In this document: positions 31,712-39,994 of the stretch, piece after piece
How positions within the stretch are numbered: position 1 is the first letter of the stretch
Layout of the letters: every line of letters starts with the position of its first letter
NCBI RefSeq assembly: GCF_014203705.1
Contig: NZ_JACHJR010000001.1
Span: forward strand, 2,728,001-2,792,000
Origin: Kitasatospora gansuensis
GTDB lineage: Bacteria > Actinomycetota > Actinomycetes > Streptomycetales > Streptomycetaceae
Length of the DNA stretch: 64,000 nucleotides
Reading direction: 5' to 3'
The notes under the pieces: model-generated
What the model saw: the letters and a program-made list of their open reading frames with translations, nothing else
The model's database searches: none
Told to the model about the DNA's origin: nothing
Made by a program: the position numbers and the translations under genes

Positions 31712-33397
31712 CTAGAACATCGCAGTTTCCCGGTAGATCCCCCACTCGTCGCGGAGCGCGTTACAGATCTCCCCGAGCGTGGCCTCCGCCCGGACCGCGG
31801 TGAGCATCGGCGGGATCATGTTGTCCCCCGACCGCGCAGCGGCCAGCAGCTCCGCGAGAGCGCCCTGCACCGCCGCTTCGTCCCGCGCCGCCTTCCGCGC
31901 CGCGAGCACCCGCACCTGCTCCCGCTCGACCTCGTGGCTGACCCGGAGGATCTCCAACTCGGGGGTGACGCTGCGCGGGTGGCAGTTGACGCCGACCACG
32001 CGCTTCTCGCCCTTCTCCACACCCTGTTGGTACGCGAAGGCGGCCTCCGCGATCTCCCCGGTGAACCAGCCCTCCTCGATGCCGCGCAGGATGCCCGAGG
32101 TCATCGGCCCGATGGGGTGGTCCGCCGAAGCCTTGTCCAAAATCCGCTGGAAGATCGCCTCGGCCTGCTCCTCGATCCGGTCGGTCAGCGCCTCGACATA
32201 CCAGGAACCGCCCAGCGGGTCGGCCACGTTGGCGACGCCGGTCTCCTCCATCAGCACCTGCTGGGTGCGCAGCGCGATCTCCGCCGCCTGCTCACTCGGC
32301 AGCGCGAGCGTCTCGTCCAGCGCGTTGGTGTGCAGCGACTGCGTGCCGCCGAGCACCGCCGACAGCGCCTCGACGGCCGTCCGCACCACGTTGTTGTACG
32401 GCTGCTGCGCCGTCAGCGAGACACCCGCGGTCTGGGTGTGGAACCGCAGCCACTGCGCCTTGTCGGTCTTCGCGCCGTACCGCTCCTTCATCCAGCGGGC
32501 CCAGATCCGGCGCGCGGCACGGAACTTGGCGATCTCCTCGAAGAAGTCCAGGTGCGCGTCGAAGAAGAACGACAGACCGGGCGCGAAGACGTCCACGTCG
32601 AGACCGCGCGACAGCCCCAGCTCGACGTACCCGAAGCCGTCCGCCAGGGTGTAGGCGAGCTCCTGGGCGGCCGTGGCCCCGGCCTCCCGGATGTGGTAGC
32701 CGGAGACCGAGAGCGGCTTGTACGCGGGGATGCCCGCCGCGCAGTACTCCATCAGGTCGCCGATCAGGCGCAGGTGCGGCTCGGGAGCGAACAGCCACTC
32801 CTTCTGCGCGATGTACTCCTTGAAGATGTCGGTCTGCAGGGTGCCGTTGAGCGCCGCCGGGTCGACGCCCTGGCGCTCGGCGGCCACCAGGTACATGCAG
32901 AAGACCGGCACGGCCGGGCCGCTGATGGTCATCGAGGTGGTCACCTCGCCGAGCGGGATGCCCTGGAACAGCACCTCCATGTCGGCGGCGGAGTCGATCG
33001 CCACCCCGCAGTGGCCGACCTCGCCGAGCGACTTGGCGTCGTCGGAGTCGTAGCCCATCAGGGTCGGCATGTCGAAGGCGACCGAGAGGCCGCCGCCGCC
33101 GGAGTCCAGGATCATCTTGTAGCGCTCGTTGGTCTGCTCGGCGTTGCCGAAGCCGGCGAACTGGCGGATGGTCCACGTCCGCCCCCGGTAGCCGGTGGCG
33201 TGCAGGCCGCGGGTGAAGGGGTACTCCCCCGGCCAGCCGATCCGCTCGAAGCCCTCGACGGGCTGACCGGCGGCCGGGCCGTACACCGGCTCCACCTCGT
33301 CGCCGCTCAGGGTGGTGAAGTCGGCCTCACGCTTCCGGGCCTTGTCGTACCGCTGCTGCCAGCGGTTACGACCGGCCTCGATCTCCTCGGCGTCCAT
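31712..33397 (-). CDS. icmA: Isobutyryl-CoA mutase large (substrate-binding) subunit
   Basis: Cobalamin-dependent interconversion of isobutyryl-CoA and n-butyryl-CoA. 561 residues, the mutase TIM-barrel only; the B12-binding domain (DxHxxG) is absent, so a separate small subunit (IcmB) must lie elsewhere. Specificity residues match IcmA exactly: Phe80 in TIRQFAGF, where methylmalonyl-CoA mutase has Tyr89, and Gln198 in KEYIAQKE, where it has Arg207. Other landmarks: SVAFDMPTLMGYDSD, SGYHIREAGATAAQE, GGTQSLHTNALDE. Two operator-like inverted repeats lie 53-93 bp upstream. Links valine and butyrate metabolism to precursor supply; MeaB, encoded about 9 kb away, may be its chaperone. Confidence 0.93.
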   Translation of the reverse strand: MDAEEIEAGRNRWQQRYDKARKREADFTTLSGDEVEPVYGPAAGQPVEGFERIGWPGEYPFTRGLHATGYRGRTWTIRQFAGFGNAEQTNERYKMILDSGGGGLSVAFDMPTLMGYDSDDAKSLGEVGHCGVAIDSAADMEVLFQGIPLGEVTTSMTISGPAVPVFCMYLVAAERQGVDPAALNGTLQTDIFKEYIAQKEWLFAPEPHLRLIGDLMEYCAAGIPAYKPLSVSGYHIREAGATAAQELAYTLADGFGYVELGLSRGLDVDVFAPGLSFFFDAHLDFFEEIAKFRAARRIWARWMKERYGAKTDKAQWLRFHTQTAGVSLTAQQPYNNVVRTAVEALSAVLGGTQSLHTNALDETLALPSEQAAEIALRTQQVLMEETGVANVADPLGGSWYVEALTDRIEEQAEAIFQRILDKASADHPIGPMTSGILRGIEEGWFTGEIAEAAFAYQQGVEKGEKRVVGVNCHPRSVTPELEILRVSHEVEREQVRVLAARKAARDEAAVQGALAELLAAARSGDNMIPPMLTAVRAEATLGEICNALRDEWGIYRETAMF

Positions 33398-33449
33398 CAG
33401 ACTCCGACTCCACTCCGTTGCGGCCGCTGCCTTGTGGGTGCGGGACCAG

Positions 33450-33490
33450 TTACTTGGATGTCCTAGTAATTTACTCGGACGTCCTAGTAT
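33450..33490 (-). promoter_or_regulatory. Two tandem operator-like palindromes upstream of icmA
   Basis: TTACTTGGATGTCCTAGTAA (33450-33469) and TTACTCGGACGTCCTAGTAT (33471-33490) are near-palindromes of the form TTACTnGGAnGTCCnAGTA. They repeat with a 21-bp period, two helical turns, on the same face. They lie where the icmA promoter should be. The regulator is not identified. Confidence 0.6.
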
Positions 33491-33512
33491 CTGTCGATGG
33501 GCCCCCGACGAC

Positions 33513-33552
33513 AGAGAGGCGCCACTCCCGTTTTCGGAAGTGGCGCCTCTCT
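33513..33552. terminator. Terminator after the DUF3817 gene
   Basis: Perfect 14-bp stem AGAGAGGCGCCACT / AGTGGCGCCTCTCT, with CCG/CGG extending it around TTTT. It lies 22 bp past the minus-strand stop at 33575 and isolates the marR-DUF3817 unit from icmA. Confidence 0.75.
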
Positions 33553-33574
33553 CGGTGTAACGCGTGACGACGGG

Positions 33575-33907
33575 TCAGGCCCGGACGGGCTCCGCCTCGA
33601 CGATCAGCGGGGCCACCTCGCGGGAGACCCGGCGCTCGACGAAGAACGCGGCGGTCGGCACGGTGCCGGCCAGCAGCACCCAGGCCAGCTTGCGCATCGG
33701 CCACTTCGCCTTGGTGCCGAGGTCGAAGGCGAACACCAGGTAGAGCACGTAGAGCCAGCCGTGCGCGATACCGACCGCGGTGGTGAACGCGGGCGCGCCC
33801 GACAGGTCCAGCACGTACTTGGCGATCATGCCCAGGACCAGCAGGACCAGCAGGACACCCGTCACATACGCCAGGACCCGGTAGCGGGTCAGCACACTCT
33901 GCTTCAT
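33575..33907 (-). CDS. DUF3817 small integral membrane protein
   Basis: 110 residues from ATG 33907. Three hydrophobic segments: VLAYVTGVLLVLLVLGMIAKYV, VGIAHGWLYVLYLVFAFDLG and LAWVLLAGTVPTAAFFVERR. The HGWLYVLYL...F centre and FFVERR end are the DUF3817 pattern. It starts 47 bp after the marR stop on the same strand, so the two are probably one transcript. A relative lies at 38862-39185. Function unknown. Confidence 0.82.
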   Translation of the reverse strand: MKQSVLTRYRVLAYVTGVLLVLLVLGMIAKYVLDLSGAPAFTTAVGIAHGWLYVLYLVFAFDLGTKAKWPMRKLAWVLLAGTVPTAAFFVERRVSREVAPLIVEAEPVRA

Positions 33908-33954
33908 GCCATCGAGGGTAACCGCCCTTATCGGACGCCCCGACCACAGGGCGG

Positions 33955-34461
33955 TCACTGCCGGAAGTCGCCCGCCGCCACCCGGAGCGGCCGCAGCACG
34001 TCGAAGATCTGCCGGCACTGCTCCGCGTCGTAACCCTCCAGCCCGAAGTCCATCGCCATCAGGTCCTGGGTGGCCTGCTCGACCGCCTCGCGACCCCGGT
34101 CGGTGATGGCCGCGAGCACGCCCCGGCCGTCCAGCGGATTGGGACGGCGGGCCACCAGGCCGGAGCGCTCCAGCCGGTCGACGGTGTTGGTGACGCTGGT
34201 CGGGTGCACCATCAGCCGCTCGCCGATCTTGGAGAGCGAGAGCTCGCCGGTCCGGCTGAAGGTGAGCAGCACCAGGGCCTCGTACCGGGCGAAGGTCAGC
34301 CCGTACGGCTTGACCACGGCGTCCACCCGGCCGAGCAGGATCTGATGGGCGCGCATCACCGAGGTGATGGCCGACATCGAGGGAACGCCGCCCCAGCGGC
34401 TGGTCCAGAGTTCATCGGCGCGGGCGATCGGGTCGAATTCGAGAGCGAGGGGCTTGGCCAC
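33955..34461 (-). CDS. MarR-family transcriptional regulator
   Basis: 168 residues from GTG 34461 (AKPLALEFDPIARADELW). GGAGG sits unusually close to the start, and the frame is open further upstream without coding character. Winged helix: GELSLSKIGERLMVHPTSVT (helix-turn-helix) and DGRGVLAAITDRGREAV (wing). The ligand is unknown. Likely co-transcribed with the DUF3817 gene. Confidence 0.85.
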   Translation of the reverse strand: MAKPLALEFDPIARADELWTSRWGGVPSMSAITSVMRAHQILLGRVDAVVKPYGLTFARYEALVLLTFSRTGELSLSKIGERLMVHPTSVTNTVDRLERSGLVARRPNPLDGRGVLAAITDRGREAVEQATQDLMAMDFGLEGYDAEQCRQIFDVLRPLRVAAGDFRQ

Positions 34462-34956
34462 CCCTCCACCGTACCGGCGGCCCCCTCGGCGGGTAGCAGG
34501 TGTCCACGATGACGGACAAGGGGGTGCCCTGGCGAAGTCCCGCCAGGCCACCCCCGGAGTCGCCGAAACTACCCGCGAGTCACCAACATCCCTACCGCGC
34601 AAGGCAGTTACCGAATCTCGACCCTGGCCCGTCGAATCCCGTCGAAGCCTGTCGCATCTGCCCGTTTCGCCCGTGATGCCACCCGGCCGATCCAGCCACC
34701 GCCGCACCCGGTCCGATTGGCGGGAGCTGGCCAACTCCGGGCCGAGACCTGTCATTTCATCATGTGCATTGTCATGCTTCTGGCCAGTCCCGTCACGGCA
34801 CCGGCCGCCCCACCCACATCCGGCCGGATGTCGTCAGCCGCACGGGCAGCACGGCAGCACGTCAGCATCCGCTCCGCCCCGCTGGCACTAACCCCTGGTG
34901 CCCCGGAGTGAGGTGCGACCGCGCACACGCGGTTGATTCCCGGAAGGAACCCGTAC
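34462..34956. other. 495-bp control region of the first metallopeptidase gene
   Basis: No gene seen. The block at 34741-34800 (starting GCCGAGACCTGTCATTTCA) recurs at 36937-36996 before the second protease with about 5 differences in 60, and similarity continues to both start codons. A small 5'-UTR hairpin ACCGCG-CACA-CGCGGT lies at 34918-34933, and GGAAGGA at 34942-34948 is the ribosome site. Confidence 0.6.
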
Positions 34957-36600
34957 GTGAAGCGAAAGCTGACAGTCGGAGCCGCACTCTCCGCCACGGT
35001 GATCCTCGCCAGCGCCGTCCAGTTCGGCGCCGGGACCGCCCAGGCCGCACCGGCCCCGGTGAGCGGCAAGGGCTCCACCTTCCAGCGCGCCGAACTCAAG
35101 GCGCTGGCCCAGTCGTACGCCCCCGTGGTGGCCAAGGCCCTCGGCCTCGGCTCCGCAGAGGCGCTGGTCGCCAAGGACGCCGTGATCGACGCGTCCGGCG
35201 CCAAGCACCTGCGCTTCGAGCGCACCTACTCCGGCCTCTCCGTGATCGGTGGCGACCTGGTCGCGCACCTGACCCTGAACGGCAAGGTCAGTTCGGTCGA
35301 CCGGGCCGTCGAGACCACCGTCGCGCTGGCCGACCTGACCCCGGCCGTGCCGGCCGAGAAGGCCGCCAAGCAGGCCACCGGCGCCGTGCAGGCCACCGTC
35401 GGCCAGACCATCGACAAGGACGAGTCGCCGCTGAAGGCGATCACCGGCACCGGCAGCCCGACCCTGGTGGTCTGGGCCCAGTCCGGCGCACCGCGCCTGG
35501 CCTACCAGACCGTCGTCGAGGGTGTCCGGGAGGACGGCGCCCCCAGTGCCCAGAACCTGGTCACCGACGCGGCCACCGGCGAGGTGCTCGCCAGTCACGA
35601 GCAGTACCTCGCGAGCGCGGCCACCGGCAGTGGCAAGGGCGTGCACGTCGGTTCGGTCACCCTGACCACCAACTACACGGGCTCCACCTACGAGTTGAAG
35701 GACCCGACCCGGGGCAACACCCGCACCGCCGGCCTGGGCGGCGGCACCTCGGGCAACGGCACGCTGTTCACCGACGCCGACAACGTCTGGGGCAACGGCC
35801 TGGCCTCCAACAGCCAGTCGGCCGCCGTGGACGCCCAGTACGGCGCGGTGGCGACCTGGGACTACTACAAGAACAGCTTCAACCGCCTGGGCATCCGCAA
35901 CGACGGTGTCGGCGCGCTCAGCCGGGTGCACTACGGCAGCAACTACGTCAACGCGTTCTGGAGCGACTCCTGCTTCTGCATGACGTACGGCGACGGCTCG
36001 GGCAACAGCAAGCCGCTCACCGCGATCGACGTGTCCGGTCACGAGATGACCCACGGCGTCACCGCCAACACCGCCGGCCTGGTCTACTCCGGCGAGTCCG
36101 GCGGTCTCAACGAGGCCACCTCGGACATCTTCGGCACCATGGTCGAGTGGTCCGCCAACCTGGCCGCCGACCCGGGTGACTACCTGATCGGCGAGAAGAT
36201 CAACATCAACGGGAACGGCACGCCGCTCCGTTACATGGACAAGCCCTCCAAGGACGGCGCGTCCAAGGACTCCTGGTACTCCGGGGTCGGCAACGTGGAC
36301 GTGCACTACTCCTCGGGCGTGGCGAACCACTTCTTCTACCTGCTCTCCGAGGGCAGTGGTGCCAAGGTCATCAACGGGGTCAGCTACAACAGCCCGACCT
36401 CCAACGGCTCGACCGTGGTGGGCATCGGCCGCACCAAGGCCGCGGCGATCTGGTACCGCGCGCTGACCGTGTACTTCACCTCCACCACCAACTACAAGGC
36501 CGCGCGCACCGCCACCCTGAAGGCGGCGTCCGACCTGTACGGCGCCACCAGCACCGAGTACAAGACGGTCGCGGCCGCCTGGTCCGCGGTCAACGTCTGA
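34957..36600 (+). CDS. Secreted M4 (thermolysin-family) zinc metallopeptidase, copy 1
   Basis: 547 residues from GTG 34957 (GGAAGGA, 8-nt spacing). Signal peptide KRKLTVGAALSATVILASAV ending about AQA-AP (30). Then an FTP/PepSY-type propeptide (about 35-225), which acts as intramolecular chaperone and inhibitor, and the M4 catalytic domain. Zinc and catalytic residues: His362-Glu363-x-x-His366 in GHEMTHGV, Glu386 in NEATSDIFG, and the later His in DVHYSSGVANHFF. A CFC pair (DSCFCMTYGDG) may form a disulphide. About 80% alike to the next gene. Extracellular nutrient protease; ends at a strong terminator. Confidence 0.93.
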   Translation: MKRKLTVGAALSATVILASAVQFGAGTAQAAPAPVSGKGSTFQRAELKALAQSYAPVVAKALGLGSAEALVAKDAVIDASGAKHLRFERTYSGLSVIGGDLVAHLTLNGKVSSVDRAVETTVALADLTPAVPAEKAAKQATGAVQATVGQTIDKDESPLKAITGTGSPTLVVWAQSGAPRLAYQTVVEGVREDGAPSAQNLVTDAATGEVLASHEQYLASAATGSGKGVHVGSVTLTTNYTGSTYELKDPTRGNTRTAGLGGGTSGNGTLFTDADNVWGNGLASNSQSAAVDAQYGAVATWDYYKNSFNRLGIRNDGVGALSRVHYGSNYVNAFWSDSCFCMTYGDGSGNSKPLTAIDVSGHEMTHGVTANTAGLVYSGESGGLNEATSDIFGTMVEWSANLAADPGDYLIGEKININGNGTPLRYMDKPSKDGASKDSWYSGVGNVDVHYSSGVANHFFYLLSEGSGAKVINGVSYNSPTSNGSTVVGIGRTKAAAIWYRALTVYFTSTTNYKAARTATLKAASDLYGATSTEYKTVAAAWSAVNV

Positions 36601-36616
36601 TCCACCCGCAGCAGCG

Positions 36617-36663
36617 CGCCGCAGCCGGGTCTCCCGTTCGGGAGGCCCGGCTGCGGCGTTTTT
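36617..36663 (+). terminator. Intrinsic terminator after metallopeptidase copy 1
   Basis: 19-bp stem (36617-36635 with 36640-36658, one G-U), loop GTTC, then TTTTT. The two protease genes are therefore separately transcribed. Confidence 0.85.
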
Positions 36664-37145
36664 GCTAGCAGTTGCCCGGACGGGTGATCAAGAGGCCAGG
36701 TCTGGCGAGGTCCCGCCACTGTCGTTTCTGGTACATACCAGGACAGCAATCCGCCGAAACATTGCCGCAATCTTCGTATTGGTCTGGACAGTTACCGATT
36801 TTCGACGGTTGTTCAGGTTCCGTTCGCGTCGAAACTCCGTTCCAGCGCCGGTATTTGACCCATTTGTCGGGTATGCCGCGCAGTCGATCAGGCCATCACG
36901 CAGCGTGCCGAGCTGGCGGGACATGGCCAACTCTGAGCCGAGACCTGTCATTTCACCAGGTGCATTGTCATGCTTCTGGCCAGCCCCGTTACGGCGTCCG
37001 TCCGCCCCACCACTCCGGCCGGATGCCGCTTGACCGCACGGAGCAGCACGTCAGCATCCGCTCCGCCCCGACGGCACTAACCCCTGGTGCCCCGGAGCGA
37101 GGTGCGACCGCGCACAAGCGGTTGATCTTCGGAAGGAACCCGTCC
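36664..37145. other. 482-bp control region of the second metallopeptidase gene
   Basis: No gene seen. 36937-37145 is homologous to 34741-34956 upstream of copy 1, including the 60-bp block and the region around the GGAAGGA site. The part from 36664 to about 36900 is AT-richer and has no counterpart upstream of copy 1. Confidence 0.6.
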
Positions 37146-38792
37146 GTGAAGCGAAAGCTGACTGTCGGAGCCGCACTCTCGGCCACGCTGATCCTCGCCA
37201 GCGCCATCCAGGTCAGTGCCGGTACGGCGCAGGCCGCCCCCGTCACCGCGAGCAGCAAGGGCTCCACCTTGCGGAGCGCCGAGCTGAAGTCGCTGGCCCA
37301 GTCGTACGCCCCCGCCGTGGCCCAGGCCGCCGGCCTCGGCGCCTCGGAGGCGCTGGTCGCCAAGGACGCCGTACTCGACGCCAACGGCGCCAAGCACCTG
37401 CGCTTCGAGCGCACCTTCGCCGGTCTGCCGGTGGTCGGTGGCGACCTGGTCGCGCACCTGAACCCGGCCGGCAAGGTCAAGTCGGTGGACAAGGCCGCCG
37501 AGGCCACCATCGCACTGCCCACCCTCACCCCCGCCGTGCCCGCCGAGAAGGCCGCCAAGCAGGCCACCGGCGCCGTGCAGGCCACCGTCGGTGTGACCAT
37601 CGACGAGGACGAGAGCCCGATGAAGGAGGTCACCGGCTCCTCCGAGCCGAAGCTGGTGATCTGGGCCACCACCGGCACCCCCCGCCTGGCCTACGAGACC
37701 GTGGTCGAGGGCGTCCGCGAGAGCGGCATACCCAGCGCCCAGAAGCTGGTCACCGACGCCGCCACCGGCGAGGTGCTCTCCACCCACGAGCAGTACCTCG
37801 CGGCCGCCGCCTCCGGCACCGGCAAGGGCGTGTTCGTCGGTTCGGTCCCGCTGACCACCAACTCCGCCAGCGGCACGTTCCAGCTGAAGGACCCCAGCCG
37901 GGGCAACATGTACACCACCACGCTCGCCAACAAGACCTCGGGCAACGGCACCCTGCTGACCGACACCGACAACGTCTGGGGCACCGGCCTGGTCTCCAGC
38001 AGCCAGTCGGCCGCCGTGGACGCCCAGTTCGGCGCCGCGGCCACCTGGGACTTCTACAAGAACTCGTTCGGCCGCCTCGGCATCCGCAACGACGGTGTCG
38101 GCGCCTACAGCCGGGTGCACTACGGCCGCAACTACGTCAACGCGTTCTGGAGCGACACCTGCTTCTGCATGACGTACGGCGACGGTGCCTCCAACACCCA
38201 CCCGCTCACCGAGCTGGACGTCGCGGGCCACGAGATGACCCACGGCGTCACCGCCAACACGGCCGGCCTGAACTACTCGGGCGAGTCCGGCGGCCTCAAC
38301 GAGGCCACCTCGGACATCTTCGGCACCATGGTCGAGTTCTCGGCGAACCTGGCGGCCGACAAGGGCGACTACCTGATCGGCGAGCTGATCAACATCAACG
38401 GTGACGGCACGCCGCTCCGTTACATGGACAAGCCCTCCAAGGACGGTGGCTCGGCGGACGCCTGGTCCTCCGGCGTCGGCTCGCTCGACGTGCACTACTC
38501 CTCGGGCCCGGCGAACCACTTCTTCTACCTGCTCTCCGAGGGCAGCGGCGCCAAGACCGTCAACGGCGTCAGCTACAACAGCCCGACCAGCAACGGCTCG
38601 ACCCTGACCGGCATCGGCCGGGACAAGGCCGCGGCGATCTGGTACCGCGCGCTGACCGTGTACTGGACCTCCACCACCAACTACGCGGGCGCCCGTACCG
38701 GCACCCTCAAGGCGGCGGCGGACCTGTACGGCACCGGCAGCGCCGAGTACAACGCGGTCGCGGCCACCTGGTCCGGGGTCAACGTCAACTGA
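37146..38792 (+). CDS. Secreted M4 (thermolysin-family) zinc metallopeptidase, copy 2
   Basis: 548 residues from GTG 37146, same ribosome site as copy 1. Signal peptide to about residue 30, propeptide, then catalytic domain with His362-Glu363-x-x-His366 (AGHEMTHGV) and NEATSDIFG. Length and motifs match copy 1; differences cluster in the propeptide and in surface stretches (SGTFQLKDPSRGNMYTTTL). Both copies look intact. The shared upstream region shows that the duplication included the promoter. Confidence 0.93.
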   Translation: MKRKLTVGAALSATLILASAIQVSAGTAQAAPVTASSKGSTLRSAELKSLAQSYAPAVAQAAGLGASEALVAKDAVLDANGAKHLRFERTFAGLPVVGGDLVAHLNPAGKVKSVDKAAEATIALPTLTPAVPAEKAAKQATGAVQATVGVTIDEDESPMKEVTGSSEPKLVIWATTGTPRLAYETVVEGVRESGIPSAQKLVTDAATGEVLSTHEQYLAAAASGTGKGVFVGSVPLTTNSASGTFQLKDPSRGNMYTTTLANKTSGNGTLLTDTDNVWGTGLVSSSQSAAVDAQFGAAATWDFYKNSFGRLGIRNDGVGAYSRVHYGRNYVNAFWSDTCFCMTYGDGASNTHPLTELDVAGHEMTHGVTANTAGLNYSGESGGLNEATSDIFGTMVEFSANLAADKGDYLIGELININGDGTPLRYMDKPSKDGGSADAWSSGVGSLDVHYSSGPANHFFYLLSEGSGAKTVNGVSYNSPTSNGSTLTGIGRDKAAAIWYRALTVYWTSTTNYAGARTGTLKAAADLYGTGSAEYNAVAATWSGVNVN

Positions 38793-38811
38793 CGCCCCGT
38801 CACTGAACGCG

Positions 38812-38851
38812 CGACAGCCCGGGCCCCTCGGAGGGGAGGCCCGGGCTGTCG
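38812..38851. terminator. Bidirectional hairpin between protease copy 2 and DUF3817 gene
   Basis: 14-bp stem CGACAGCCCGGGCC / GGCCCGGGCTGTCG with inner CCTC/GAGG pairing, in a 69-bp convergent gap. Confidence 0.7.
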
Positions 38852-38861
38852 TGTCGGTGCG

Positions 38862-39185
38862 TCAGGCGGTGGCGGGCTCCCCGGCGGCCGGGTACTCGCC
38901 GCGCTCCTCCTTGGCGAGCATCCGCTCGGCCACGAAGCCGCCGAACGGCAGCACCGAGAGCACGAACAGGATCGCGCCGCGCTTGGCGTCCCAGCGCTGC
39001 TTCTGCCAGGCCAGCGCGAGGAAGACCACGTACAGCACGAAGAGCGCACCGTGCACCGAGCCCATCACCGGCACGGCGTTGAAGTCCGTCGTGCGCTTGA
39101 GCACCGAGCAGACCAGCAGCAGCAGGAAGGACAGGCCCTCGGGGGCGGAGACAAGGCGCAGACGGTGGACGGCGCTGCTCTTCAC
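38862..39185 (-). CDS. DUF3817 small integral membrane protein, second copy
   Basis: 107 residues if started at GTG 39185 (KSSAVHRLRLVSAPEG); the frame also allows a start at 39233. Hydrophobic segments at GLSFLLLLVCSVL, MGSVHGALFVLYVVFLALAW and GAILFVLSVLPFGGFVAERM. VHGALFVLYVVF and FVAERML follow the DUF3817 pattern also seen at 33575-33907, but overall the two are diverged. The Lys/Glu-rich C-terminus is probably cytoplasmic. Function unknown. Confidence 0.78.
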   Translation of the reverse strand: MKSSAVHRLRLVSAPEGLSFLLLLVCSVLKRTTDFNAVPVMGSVHGALFVLYVVFLALAWQKQRWDAKRGAILFVLSVLPFGGFVAERMLAKEERGEYPAAGEPATA

Positions 39186-39343
39186 GGCGGGTACCTCGCT
39201 ACAGGGGATCGACCGGTTTGTGAACCAGTGCACAAACCGCCACCCATTATGACCGGTCCTTTACCTGTCACCGGCGGCCGGGGCCGTGTACCGGATCTGT
39301 ACCAGTGAGCGCCGCCCTCTCCCGGTGGCCCGGCGGGGGCCGC

Positions 39344-39349
39344 TATGGT
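39344..39349 (+). promoter_or_regulatory. Probable -10 box of the AIM24 operon
   Basis: TATGGT lies 6 nt before GTG 39356 with no Shine-Dalgarno, as expected for a leaderless transcript. Confidence 0.45.
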
Positions 39350-39355
39350 CACCGC

Positions 39356-39994
39356 GTGGCACAGTTTCGACTCCAGGGATCAAAGGTGCTCGCCGTCGAC
39401 ATGACGGGCGACGCGGTCAAGGCCCGCAACGGATGCATGGTTGCGTACACGGGCCAGATGAACTTCAAGAAGCTCAGCGGCGGTGGCAACGGCCTTCGAG
39501 GCATGGTCACCCGCCGGCTGACGGGTGAGCAGATGGAGGTCATGGAGGTCCAGGGGCAGGGCACCTGCTTCTTCGCCGACCGGGCCACCGAGGTCAACCT
39601 CGTGCGGCTGAACGGCGAGACGCTGTTCGTCGAGGCGGACAACCTGCTCTGCACCGAGGGCAGCCTGCACACCGGCACCAGCTTCACCGGCCTGAACGGG
39701 ATGGCCTCCGGCACCGGCCTGTTCACCACCAAGGTGGACGGGCACGGCTGGGCCGCGCTCACCTCCAAGGGTCCGGCGATCATCCTCCGGGTCTCCCAGG
39801 GGCAGCCGCTGCGGGTGGACCCGGGCGCGTACGTCGCGCACACCGGCAACCTCAACCGCGCGCTGAAGTCCGGCGGCGGCTGGACCACGCTGATCGGCGA
39901 GGGCGGTGGCGAGGCGATGCAGGTGGAGTTCACCGGCGAGGGCCTGGTCTACGTCCAGCCGTCCGAGCGGCTCACCTTCGGGGGCGACGTCTGA
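39356..39994 (+). CDS. AIM24-family protein 1
   Basis: 212 residues from GTG 39356. Entirely AIM24-type beta domain: GCMVAYTGQMNFKKLSGG, MEVMEVQGQGTCFFADRATE, ETLFVEADNLLC, GLFTTKVDGHGWAALTSKG, VDPGAYVAHTGNL, GEAMQVEFTGEGLVYVQPSE. No signal peptide or membrane segment. AIM24 proteins are named after a yeast mitochondrial biogenesis factor; bacterial function is unknown. First of three coupled paralogues: its stop overlaps the next start (TGATG). Confidence 0.85.
   Translation: MAQFRLQGSKVLAVDMTGDAVKARNGCMVAYTGQMNFKKLSGGGNGLRGMVTRRLTGEQMEVMEVQGQGTCFFADRATEVNLVRLNGETLFVEADNLLCTEGSLHTGTSFTGLNGMASGTGLFTTKVDGHGWAALTSKGPAIILRVSQGQPLRVDPGAYVAHTGNLNRALKSGGGWTTLIGEGGGEAMQVEFTGEGLVYVQPSERLTFGGDV

Noticed and set aside
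31712..33397. Methylmalonyl-CoA mutase
   Set aside because: Phe80 and Gln198 and the missing B12 domain identify isobutyryl-CoA mutase large subunit.
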